Shown here: in pieces, positions 12,070 to 23,345 of the stretch | Layout: the number at the start of each line of letters is the position of its first letter | How positions within the stretch are numbered: the stretch's first letter is position 1 | DNA from: Annona cherimola | Taxonomy: Eukaryota > Streptophyta > Magnoliopsida > Magnoliales > Annonaceae | DNA length: 64,000 nt | Assembly: GCA_030490835.1 (NCBI GenBank) | Contig: CM059977.1 | Span: 20,999,335-21,063,334 of the forward strand | Direction: 5' to 3' | Notes under the pieces: generated by a model | What the model was told of the DNA's origin: nothing | What the model saw: the letters and a program-made list of their open reading frames with translations, nothing else | Databases searched by the model: none | Program-made: the position numbers and the translations under genes

Positions 12070-13419
12070 TATGAGCATTGATGCTAGTTTGACAATGACG
12101 GTGTTTTCTCTCTCTCTACAAGCCTAATGAACAGGAAACTGAAAGCAAATACAAAATGAAGCACACCCTTCTCATCTCTCTCCTACTTATACTGATGGCT
12201 AAGAGGACCAAGCTCACGACTAAGCCCATAAACAAAGCCTACCAAGTCGGAGACCTATCATTCAGCCTAGGTCTATCAAGCCTACCAAGAGCCCAAAAAC
12301 CCAAATCGAAGACATAGACCAAAGAGAGGTAAACCAAGACGAGAATGAATGAACTCGTTATCACTTAAGGCTTAGAGATCAGGTGAAGCCCAACCTAGGT
12401 GGAGCCTGGAGCCCAATAGGTCATGTCGGTAGGATAGACCCACTCATCATGGTAAGGACGTGAAATTGCGATGCAAGCAAGGCGGTGCAAGGAATAGTAT
12501 AGAAATAGAAGGGTAGTGCAAAGTCCGACCAGGTTGTCTTCCTCGCCAAGGTGAATTTCTATTTTGATTTGAAATTTTTTCTTGCCGGTGAATTACAGAG
12601 AATTAATTTACATTTAAAGATGCTGATTTTAATGGCTACCGGTGGGTTTGTAGAGAGAGATTGGTCTGATCAGCTGCTACATTTGGTGGTTTGAGCAAAA
12701 CAATCCCTGCTATTACTGCTGACGCTTGGAAGATGCAAAATAATGGTTGCGTTCTTGTTGGAAAGGAGCGTTCGATTTTCCTAGAGCTAGCTGGTAAAAC
12801 TGCTACTGCTTGCTTAATCAACGGAGGTTGCCAAATTTGGGAGTTACGATGTCATGTGTAGTCTGCCCTACAGTGGCAGACAATGGTTGTCCTACTTGAA
12901 TGAGAGCAAAAGCTTTGTCAGTGCCCAGTTTTTATAATAAAATAGTGGAAGACAGAGCTATAGATGTTCATGAAAAGAGATCAGAACATGAGTGGATTTG
13001 TTGGAAAAGAAGGTGAGGGATTGCTGTCGAAGCTAACAAGAGCGGTTCTGATTTGTTTACCGGCGATCGTAATCATCTCTTTTTCAATTTTAGATGGAGC
13101 ACCATATGTTCGTGTTTGGTATTCCGAAGGTGCATCTATGTTTATATACTAAGGGTATTTTTTAAAAATTAAACCCTGGATATATCATACATCCTTAAGT
13201 TAACCAACGGACATTGACGAAATGAATATATTTAAAATTACATACAAACATAACAAATATATTTAAAGTTTTTAAAATATAATAATATATTTGAAATTAA
13301 GACCAGCACGTGCATAGCGGATGCTATGCGAGAGTCCTCGAACAGATATCCCATAAGCAGTAGCCATTACACGAGTAATGTTTCCATGTATAAAAGAGCA
13401 AATCTCATTTTTTAAAATA
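12070..13419. other. Intergenic, weak coding-like patch not recognised
   Basis: 12,180-12,440 has gypsy-LTR-like 'agcccaac...gcccaatagg' text. 12,600-13,150 has near-coding base composition with a 62-codon plus frame (12,964-13,152) and a 61-codon minus frame (12,636-12,821). Neither shows a domain I know, and neither has a clear splice partner. This may be a decayed gene or reverse-transcriptase relic; nothing firmer can be said. Confidence 0.3.
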
Positions 13420-13688
13420 AATTTTCGAAAATCTTTTTACAAAATTATTAACGTAAGCGTATTTAACTTATATATTAAGTTTTACCATTTCTAGAGATGC
13501 ATAAATATATTTTTTGATTATTAAAAATAGTAGCATTTTACTCATTTAAAAATGATTAAAACCTCATTTATTTTAAAAAATTAAAAAAATATATATCTTA
13601 AAAATAGTAAAATTTGATTTATAGATTAAATACACATAAACTAAACATTTTACGAAAAAAAAACAAAATGCATTAAAATATTACTCTT
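13420..13688. mobile_element. Foldback MITE
   Basis: The left arm 'atttaacttatatattaagt' with 'tttaccatttctagagatg' is mirrored by 'aaaatagtaaaatttgattt' and 'atagattaaatacacataaa' in the right arm, around a centre with 'catttaaaaatga'. AT-rich and non-coding. The ends are not sharply defined. Confidence 0.5.
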
Positions 13689-15547
13689 ATTATACTACCC
13701 CTGAGGATGTACGGCTTGGAGGCGTCAGGCGTGTGGGAACCGTAGAATCAACGCGTGTAGAGTCAGTCAGTCGCCTTTGACGACTGCTTCGGAGGAGGAT
13801 CATACGAACCTTCCACGGACTATTTGGAGACTGCTCCAGCTCAGGTTTGAAGTTTGAACCTTGAATCCCTTCCCCGCCGGTTGAAAACTCCGAAACGTCT
13901 AGAAGCAGTCCTGGATGAGGGATTCACGATAAAAATTTACGAAAAAAAATTTTGAAGAAAAGATTTTTACTCCGAAGTCAAATTTGAGTAAATTAAATCT
14001 AGCGCAATAAACTTCTTATTGAGACAAATATTATTTTTAAACTTTTGGAATTAATATTTAAACTTGATTAATGATTTTCTCAATAACATTTTCTGCTTTT
14101 AAATTCTTTATAAAGTAATTTTAGAAGAATAATTATTAATTTCCAATTACCTATTCAATATTTGGCTAGGCTAATTAAATATAATTTAGGAAAAAATAAA
14201 ATTTAACGATTTCTACCGATTATGCACGAATCAATACTTTTACAGACAGAATCGATATAATGATGATAAAATCAATGTTTCAGCGATAAAATTAAAAAAT
14301 TTTAATCTCATATATAAAAATTAATTTTTATTCAATTAACAGATTCACGTGGCTGAGGGGACACAAATCGGAAACAGCCCATGATGCTTCAACCATCTCA
14401 ACTTGACTAACCACGTAGCAGAGCCAACGGCCTCCAAGCCCTTGGCGTGCTCCATGCGAGACTTGCAGCTTTCGTTGTCGGATAAGCTGCCGCCAGAAGT
14501 TTCCTTTTCTACCGCCTTTCAACGCCCGCGGGCGGAAATTGCATTGGATTCGGAAAGCTCCGGTCAGACCCAGCTTCAGAAAATAAACATGCTTTCCGCA
14601 CGCCAATCTTGCTCTCGATGTAATTCATTCATAATCTGTTGCCCCCAGTTCTTGCTTTAGGGATTATTTTCCAAAGATCCAATCCCTTAAAACAAACCCA
14701 AAAACATGTTTATTGATTTGTATGGATACGAACTATTAACGAAAATAAATATATGAAAATCTCAGTTAGATAAAAACATAGAAATAAAATAATTACTGTA
14801 AATAATATTAATTATAAACTTCGATTTAATATTTGGATTTAGGAATTGACAATTGTATAGGCCTTGCGGGCCTTTTCGGCACGAGTCATACCGTTGGCTG
14901 TGCATCTCGACGGAGACAAACCGAAATCTTGAAAATGAGCGGGTCGGGAAGTCGGCGCTTTTTTGATACGCCGCGCAGTACGAAAAATCATGCACATGCA
15001 CGGATGCACCTGCACGTGAGGCTTGGGCGTTCGCAGTATACTTTGGAAGCGGGAACTAATTTATATCTAATAAATTATTTTTAAACTCAATTTAACTTTA
15101 TATTTCCGAACAAAAGAATTTAACTTTGTATTGTGACATGTAAACATCTAATAATTGTTATATGAATTGTGAGAAATGTTTTGACCAACTGAACGGGTAA
15201 CATAATAATTTTTAGAAAATAATTAGGTAATATAAAATAAGAAAAAATATATATTGAATTAATATATACATGTCTTTCATGTATCATTCCTTTATAGTTG
15301 TTTACAAAATCATCGTCCTCCGCCGGAACGTTTTGGATTTTTTCCTGGGGGCGTACTGCTCTCGCGGCGCATGTTATCACCAATGACGTTCCCACGCGGA
15401 ACCAGCAAATGAGCGAAGATATAACGTGTAAAGCTGGAGAACAAGAGGAGAAAAGCTGATAGAAACGATTAGCGGAGCTGTTGGAATTTCTTCGTCGCTA
15501 AGAATTTCTAGGATTTTACAGAGGATTGGAGTTGGAATTTGTGGGAT
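13689..15547. other. Upstream region of the DRP1E gene
   Basis: Two GC-richer blocks (13,690-13,920 and 14,340-14,660), separated by AT-rich DNA, show no recognised protein. 15,300-15,547 immediately precedes the dynamin start codon and should contain the promoter and 5' leader. I do not see a convincing TATA box at a standard distance, so no promoter is marked. Short frames on both strands here overlap and look accidental. Confidence 0.4.
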
Positions 15548-18500
15548 ATGGAGAGTTTGATCGGCCTCGTTAACAGAATCCAGAGGGCCTGCACCGTGCT
15601 TGGCGACCACGGCGGCGACAACGCGCTTCCCACCCTCTGGGAAGCTCTCCCGTCCGTTGCCGTCGTCGGAGGACAGGTTCTTCCATCACCTTGATTTCCC
15701 TATCTTCTCTTCTTCCTGCTTCTCGATTTTCATTTCTGATTTTATTAAGCTTCGTTGCAGAGCTCCGGAAAATCTTCGGTCTTGGAGAGCTTCGTCGGGC
15801 GGGATTTTCTGCCGAGGGGCTCAGGTTAGCTTTTTGGGCCTATAATTTTGTCCCGATAATTGTGTACTTTGAATTTTTTTTTTTTAACGATTTTTAATTT
15901 TTTTTGCAGGAATTGTGACGAGGAGGCCTCTGGTTCTGCAGCTGCAGAAGATAGAAGACAGAGAGGCGGAGTATGCCGAGTTTCTTCACTTACCAAACAA
16001 AAGATTTACAGATTTCGGTATGTTCTTCGCGTTTCATTTTTTGACAATTCGAGTTTTTCAAGGAATTCTCTTTTAAACATTCTGCCAGTTACTTAAGTAT
16101 TAGTTTTGTTGGTTTCGGATGACCTCATACTCGAATCTTTGTTAGCAACCAGGGAATCGAGTTTTTTTGGGGATGTTCTTTCTTTTCCTTTTTTTTTTTT
16201 TCCCGTGTCATCGGCTACAGATGTTAGGTCGAGAGACTGGTGATGACCCACCGTTGCAGGGCAATAACTAATAGCGGGAGGTGATCTGATATGATATTTA
16301 TACACCTATAATGTAGTCATCATGCTGCACTCATTAAATCACAAGAAGATACGGGCCAACCTGACAGTTTTTAGCATAACTTTTTCGACCATTTAACTGC
16401 TTCCTGATGGTGGTAAGTAGAATTTAGTTTCAGAAATATTTGCTAAATGCCTTCAATCATGAACCGGCTTTTTAGAAATGTTGCAAAGACCTCATTTTTG
16501 TTTCTCTAAGAACTTCGACCTGAAGCTTGTTGAGAAATTGTGAAGTGGCTTTTTGAGTATGAGAGCCCAAACATTAGGATTAACTTCATCTGCTGCTCCG
16601 TAGGTAAATACCAGACTCGCTAAGGACTTAATGCTTTCTTGTTGTGTATAATGTGCCTCGCGATTACAAGGGTTGATCAAGAAGTTTCCAAAGATTTCTG
16701 GTTTTCTCACTATGGCATTAATACTAAAGTGATCTTGATCCTATTCATGATTTGTGATGTTATAACATTTTGTTTAATGGACGCAATACTTGATGAACTA
16801 GCGAATATGTTTTTTTGAAGCTCTGGTTTCTTACTTGTCAGAATGCCAATGGTATTGTCATTCGTATGAGTAATCTAATGGCCTTTTGTAGTTGTCTCTT
16901 TGTTTCTTCTTCTTAATTGTGTGGGCCCTTTTTCACTGCGTCAAGCTGGGAGTTCAGTGTGTCATTTGTCATGCTCTTTTTATAGGATTTGCTTCATCAG
17001 TGGTTCTTAATTGAATTCCATCCTGAGATCAAAAGCTTGTAGATTTGCTTCGTCCGTAATGTGGGATTTCTTTGTCACATAGAGGCAGGGTCTTCAACAA
17101 TTGTGATCTCCTTGAACCAAGTATTCATAGATATTTCACCATCAAAAATTCATAAATGTCTTTTAGGAGGATTTGCTGTTGATGTTCTTCTGTTTTATGG
17201 GGGTGTACGTTGTGGCTTTTGTCCTGTTTCTCGTCGATGTTTGATGATCATTCAGTACATTTGTATTTCTTAGCCTTCAAAGGAAAAAATACTCTTAGAT
17301 GATTGCTCATCATTCACTATAATTGTTTTTCTTGTCTTTCTAAATGAAAAGGTAGTCTGAATTTCTCTGTTACTTCAGTTGCATTCTGCGGTTTTTTGAG
17401 TTTCCTTTTTCTTTGCCAAACATTTAATTATGTCTTGCTGCATTTCTTTAACCATCCATTGTTATTTTGCAGCTATGGTGCGGAAAGAAATTCAAGATGA
17501 AACTGATAGACTGACTGGGAAATCCAAACAGATATCGCCAGTTCCAATTCATCTGAGCATATACTCTCCACATGGCGAGCACTTTATTTCTCCAGTAGCC
17601 ATTTATTCTTGCATGAAGAAGGCTTAACTACTATCATTATAATCATCACCATAGCATTTGTAAACAATTGGGGTCAAGTATGAAGTTTAAATTTCCATAT
17701 TTTCTAACTTTCCCAACCATATCTTTTAGGCCTTCCCTTTTGTCTAACGCTAGCTGTTCCGAACCCCTTTTTTCGTGTTTAAGAGATGTCCAGCACAATT
17801 CCATTTAAAATGTGGGTGGTCTCTTCAAGACTATTCTTTGTCGCATAGTCCACAAGACCAATGCACTGTGGATCGAACGGGCCAGGTACTGTGTAGTTGG
17901 TGCCGAGAAATATTGTTATGTCAACCACCTGGTTTAGCATTTAGCCGATCAATTGTGAAACTGAGAACAGATATTATCTGCACATTGTTGCAGTATAGAC
18001 GTTTATAGCATATTCAGAAAATATTTCAAATTCTCTAGTGATTGGAACAATCTTGTGTTTCGCCTGTCACATCACTTACAATTCTCAATAGGTCCTCTAC
18101 TTTATCATTTCATTTCCTTTGGTGCATTTTTTTTTTCCTTTTCTTTTTCAGATAGTACTTCATTAATAAGGCAGGACTTTCATTCTGTTTTCGTTTTTAA
18201 TTGACAACGGCCGATGGTTTATTTGACAGTTGTCAACCTGACATTGATAGATCTACCTGGTCTTACAAAGGTTGCTGTAGGTAATTTCTTGTACTTTTCC
18301 CCTAACATTTCTCCTTTCAGCTATCAAAGCTCTGTTTTGCCTCTTTTTTCTGCATACTAGCTTTCCTTTTTCAGTAAAATTCCAAATCACTTAAGGTTAA
18401 ATCCGATAATTGGCTTCTTCACTTTGAACCTTCCTGACTTGACCATGGTTCTTTTTATGTAGAGGGACAACCAGAAAGCATCGTTCAAGATATTGAAAAC

Positions 18501-21500
18501 ATGGTCCGCTCTTATGTTGAGAAGGTAATGTTTGGATTATTTTATTTTTTTTTGGGATAATTTCTCTCATACCTATAACAATTGTATTTAATTCCTAATA
18601 TACCCACAATATTTCATAAATTCTTCTTATACCCATAACATTTGACCATAAATTCTTCTCGTACCCATGCCGTTAATACAACCATTATTTACCCTATTGA
18701 GAAGACACTTTTGCCCATTTAAAATTTTCTAATTGAGATAATTTAACCTTAACATGATTCAATTGATGATAGTGAATCATTAATACAAGATATTAAATTA
18801 TCTAAAAGTCATATTAAGGTTGAATTATTTTAATTAGAAAATTTTTAAAAGGAAAAAATCGTCTTTTCAATGGGATAGATAATGGTGGTTTTAATGGTGT
18901 GGGTATAATAAGAATTTAAGGTGAAATATTATAAGTATAAGAGGAATTTATGAAACGTTGTGGGTATATTAGGAATTAGGTGCATTTGTCATGGGAATAA
19001 AATGAATTATCCTTTTTTTCCGATGAAAACGTTTGGATATTTTGGTTCAGCTGAGATGTGGTTAGTATGTAAATATGTTTGAGAGTATATATACATGCTT
19101 TTAGTGCCTACGTAGATTTTGAAATGCCTTTCTCGTGATTTTAATTTTTAAAGCCCAAACTTGGTTTGCTGTATCCCTTTCTTCTCACGTTACAAAACTG
19201 TAATTCTGACTGCTGATCCACCCGGGTTTGCAATTACTGTGTTGTAATCAAATTCTAACTGCACCTTCCCCTTTCATTCAGCCAAATTGTATCATCCTAG
19301 CGATATCTCCAGCTAATCAGGACATAGCAACATCAGATGCCATCAAACTTTCTAGAGAAGTTGATCCATCAGGTAAACTCCAGTTTAATTTTTTTTTTTG
19401 GATCCATGTATTTTTTTTGGAGTGACATATGACGTGGAATCTTTGGGATCACATTTAGGTGAAAGGACATTCGCAGTGTTAACGAAGCTTGATTTGATGG
19501 ATAAGGGTACAAATGCTTTAGATGTAAGTTTTTCAATTATTTTATTCATCACATTCAAACCAAATTGTTTCATAATTTCTTTTCCTGTTCTCATGAATTA
19601 TAACTACATGACTTAACACCATTGATCAGTGAGCACAGCTTAACTTCAACTATGAGTCAGTGGGGATTGAACGTTCACTTTAGACTCTTGTTTGTTCTAA
19701 TATTTGCAACCTCCGTCTTCCTGAAGGTTCTTGAAGGAAGATCTTATAGATTGCAACAGCCTTGGGTTGGAGTTGTTAACCGGTCACAAGCAGACATCAA
19801 TAGGAACGTAGACATGATTGCTGCTAGGAGAAGGGAACGAGAATATTTTGAAACAAGTCCTGATTACGGACACTTGGCCAGTAAAATGGGTTCGGAATAT
19901 CTTGCAAAACTCCTCTCCAAGGTAAAAAGAAAAAAAAAAAAAAAAAAAAAAACTATCTTGCACATCCTTTTATGATATAATCTTGATGAGGGTTTTTATT
20001 AGTCTACTCATAATTTTTTTATGGTTCCAGCATTTGGAATCTGTAATCAAGGCACGTATACCTAATATCACATCCTCGATAAACAAAACCATTGATGAAC
20101 TTGAATCTGAAATGGACAAGCTTGGAAGGCCTATTGCTGTTGACTCAGGGGTGAGTTTCTTGTGCTTGATTCGCCTGAAATGAATTCATCATAGTTTTGA
20201 GTTTCGTTACCAGTGTTCTCTTTTCTTCTTTAACAACATTTTTCAGGCTCAGTTGTACAAAATTCTAGAACTCTGTCGCGAGTTTGACCGAATATACAAA
20301 GAGCATCTCGATGGAGGGTAATATTATCAATTTTTGTCTCTTACATGAAGACGTGAAGTGCTTTATTCCTTTACTTCAACTTCACACTGATGTGTCTCTG
20401 CACCTAGTGTTCATGCTTTACACATTCTGAGCGTAAGCGTACCTCACGATTGACAAAACAACATATGGCATGGAAATTATTGCCTTACCACATCAAGTGA
20501 TGAAATTCATATGAAACGCAAAGTCCACAGTTCCAAATTGTAACCCACTGGCTCCATGGTTATGCCTTGCAAAATTAGATATCCGAATCTCCAAGTCCAT
20601 GAAGCTGCTCCACTTCTCTCAAGCCCATAACAGGCCCACATTCTCCGAGTATACTGATAGACCCAAACCATAGTCCATGCCCATAGATAAAAAATATCAA
20701 GATCGTTGAGAACCGAGGTTTACTAATGCACGTGGGGAGCAAGTAAGGTTCTCCCCGTCGAGGCCACTGCCCACAAATGGGAGTACTTGGATGCTGAAAT
20801 TATTTCTCTAAATTCCAGCTTCAGAACTTCTCAGACATTGTATTGGAACTTGGAAAGTCTTGGGTAGAGAAAAATAATTTCCAGTTCCTCTCTGGTGGTA
20901 CCCAATTTAGGTGCCATTTTTGTTATTATAGTCCACAATCCTACTTTTCCACCCTAATAATCTAATTTTAGGTAACGTCTCCAAGTTTTGGCAATTCTTC
21001 AGTTCCTGGGGTATGATTGAAAAAAGACATCCAAGGCTTCATCATTCGCCAGTTATGATGAACCTTTCTTGGTTCAATTCTTTTGCACAATTGGCTAGCA
21101 AGCTATTCTGTGGTTTGCGTAGCATTACAGCAAAGACTATAACTGCTTTGAACTTATCTAATAGGATCCACATTGGTTGTCCGAAGATGATGTTCTCAAT
21201 GTTGGTAACATTACTAAATGGGTCCCGCTTTGGTGTGACTCAAGTTAGACTAAAGTTTTTCATGTAATTCCATGGACGAAGCTCATTTTGATAATGAAAT
21301 AAAAAAGTCAACAATTTACATTATTCTACATTATTAGTTTTAACATGGAACCAAATATCATCTTAATGAGAAGTGTTGGTGGGCCACATTTGCTTGAAAA
21401 TATATAAAATGTTTAGATTTTTTCACATATTCATTAAAATGTACTGATATTTTAGAATTTTTTTTACATGGAAATGATATTTTAGACATTTTATATGTTG

Positions 21501-23345
21501 AAATTACAGCTTTGAAATTTATATATGAAGCAAACAATTTTGTTATTTTCATTTTCTACATTTTTCCATCAGGGTCATGCACATCTTTGATATAAATGAA
21601 ACTTAGTTTACCGGCTAAATAGATGATTTTAAATGCAATGGAAAAAGTAAAATTTTCATCATCATCAAGGTAGGCCAAAGATACTGAGTTTATATAGAAA
21701 AACTTTGCTGTAACATGACATATCCATGGTTTACGCTCCAGAAAATGGAGAAGGGAGTCTTCCCATTTCAAAAGCTGCTTTCTCTGGCATGACATATATT
21801 AGGGACAATGAGCAACGTATCTCCAACTGAGTATATGCATGGAGGCCAACCTTTTTATTCCACGCCAATGACTAAAAAGCACCATCTTTTCTTGTTGTTT
21901 TGAAGGTCTATTGTCATCATCAGTTGTAACCTGAACGATATCCATGGTTCTCATTCATTTCTTCTGGAAATTGTCTTGTAAGTGCAGGAGGCCTGGCGGA
22001 GATAGAATATATGGTGTTTTTGACAACCAGCTCCCTGCTGCTCTTAAAAAGCTTCCGCTGGATCGTCATCTCTCCCTGCAAAATGTGAAGAAAATAGTGA
22101 CAGAGGCAGATGGTTATCAGCCACATCTGATTGCCCCTGAACAGGGCTATCGTCGCCTCATTGAGGGTGCTATTAATTATTTCAGAGGCCCAGCAGAGGC
22201 TACTGTCGACGCCGTAACTAATCTAGTCCTCTACTGAAATGGTCAATTCCTTTAGTAAGATGTAGCCTTCAGCTGAGTGCACAGGGATCCAATTTTGAGA
22301 CGACTGGATTAACCCTTTCTCCTATCAAAGAAAGAAGCATATAACTCCGAATTAATTAGCTGAAGGTTGCGTCATTTGATATCAGCGTTATCAGATTCGT
22401 ATTTATGTTTTACGTTTGATTGCAGGTACACATTATTCTGAAAGAACTCGTTCGCAAGTCAATTGGAGAGTGCGTGGTGAGAAATCTTAGCAATTGATTT
22501 GAGATTATCTACTCTTTTGGCTTTTCCTTGACAAAAATGAAACATATATATTTTTTGTAGGAGTTGAGACGGTTTCCTACACTCCAGACTGCAATTGTAG
22601 CAGCCACCAGTGAAGCTTTGGGGAGATTTCGGGAAGAGAGCCGTAAGACAGCTGTGCGATTGGTGGACATGGAGGCTACATATCCAACAGCGGATTTCTT
22701 CCGAAGGCTCCCTCAGGAGATGGAGGGGGGGAGGCACCCTCAGGAGATGAAGGGGGGGAACCCTGCTGCCGCCACCGTTGATCGATACTCAGAAGGACAC
22801 TTCCGAAGGATAGGATCAAACGTTTCATCTTATGTTGCGATGGTATCAGATACGCTGAGGAAAACCATCCCAAAGGCAGCTGTCCACTGTCAAGTCAGGG
22901 AATCCACGCAGTCTCTACTCAACAACTTTTATGTGGAACTAGGGAAAAAGGAGGTACGATCTATCATTTTAGCATTAGCAAGAACATTTCTTCTATGACT
23001 GAAGACTGACGTGTGATTAGATGGGCAAAACAAAACAGTGAATGGCTGAAATTCCTTTGATTGGTAGTCCAAATGCAAAGCATGCCAAAAACAGACCTTA
23101 TTTAAATATTAACTAAGATCGACTGCATCACTTGGCTCTAAGGGAGACGGCCTCATTTTCTTTTCTTTTCTTTTTACTTTTTTTTTTTTTATAAATTTTT
23201 TATCTTGTTGTTGCAGGGGAAGGAGCTTGCACGGCTGCTAGATGAGGATCCTTCGCTGATGGAACGGCGACAGCAATGTGCTCAGAGGTTGGAGCTGTAC
23301 AGGTCTGCTAGGGAAGAAGTAGAGGCTGTGTCATGGGCGAAATAG
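15548..23345 (+). CDS. DRP1E: Dynamin-related GTPase, DRP1 family (DRP1E-like)
   Basis: Fifteen exons: 15548-15676, 15761-15824, 15910-16017, 17473-17574, 18230-18280, 18463-18524, 19282-19372, 19459-19523, 19727-19921, 20031-20150, 20247-20317, 21988-22213, 22426-22476, 22561-22953, 23217-23345. They join in frame into 618 aa, close to the usual DRP1 length (about 610-625). Visible GTPase motifs are the P-loop GGQSSGKS (residues 41-48), DLPG (142-145) and TKLD (211-214). The middle domain and C-terminal GED follow, ending EAVSWAK. There is no PH or proline-rich domain, as in all DRP1 proteins. Phrases such as [14 protein letters not shown] and [20 protein letters not shown] favour DRP1E over DRP1A or DRP1C; the exact paralogue is an inference. 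DRP1 GTPases polymerise on membranes at the cell plate and plasma membrane in cytokinesis and clathrin endocytosis. All introns are GT-AG except intron 4, which starts with GC. A 9-residue tandem duplication lies before the GED. Confidence 0.93.
17575..18229 (+). other. DRP1E intron 4, GC-AG type
   Basis: The exon must end at CATG (17,574), because only this junction joins CCA-CAT-G to TT-GTC-AAC and restores the family sequence before [11 protein letters not shown]. The next bases are GCGAGC, so the donor is GC instead of GT. The acceptor is a normal TTTGACAG. The next GT (in CCAGTAGCC, about 17,604) gives the wrong phase. Confidence 0.75.
18554..19012. mobile_element. Foldback MITE in DRP1E intron 6
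   Basis: Begins GGGATAATTTCTCTCATACC and ends with the near-complement TGGGAATAAAATGAATTATCC. Long imperfect arms follow: 'cctaatatacccacaata' against 'tgtgggtatattaggaatt', and 'gccgttaatac' against 'ttttaatggtgtg'. T-tracts flank both sides, so any target duplication is hidden. It resembles the MULE-type MITE at 57,518-59,557. It lies wholly between exons 6 and 7 and does not touch the splice sites. Confidence 0.75.
20318..21987 (+). other. DRP1E intron 11, long, source of dispersed fragments
   Basis: The longest intron (1,670 bp). Its second half (about 21,270-21,987) is homologous to non-coding stretches at 30.5-31.0, 39.3-40.6, 47.1-48.5 (inverted) and 54.3-55.3 kb. Examples are 'gattttaaatgcaa', 'acaatgagc...tatctcca' and 'cagttgtaacctgaacgata'. 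The first half (20,400-21,260) is GC-richer with an 84-codon frame I do not recognise. Confidence 0.65.
22710..22763 (+). repeat. 27-bp in-frame tandem duplication in DRP1E exon 14
   Basis: CCTCAGGAGATGGAGGGGGG at 22,711 recurs as CCTCAGGAGATGAAGGGGGG at 22,738 (period 27). The protein therefore reads PQEMEGGRH then PQEMKGGNP (residues 496-513) where relatives have a single PQE-type stretch before NPA. It falls in the variable linker between the middle domain and the GED. Confidence 0.85.

Noticed and set aside
17575..17606. Extending DRP1E exon 4 to the GT in CCAGTAGCC
   Set aside because: It would add residues absent from the family and put exon 5 out of frame.
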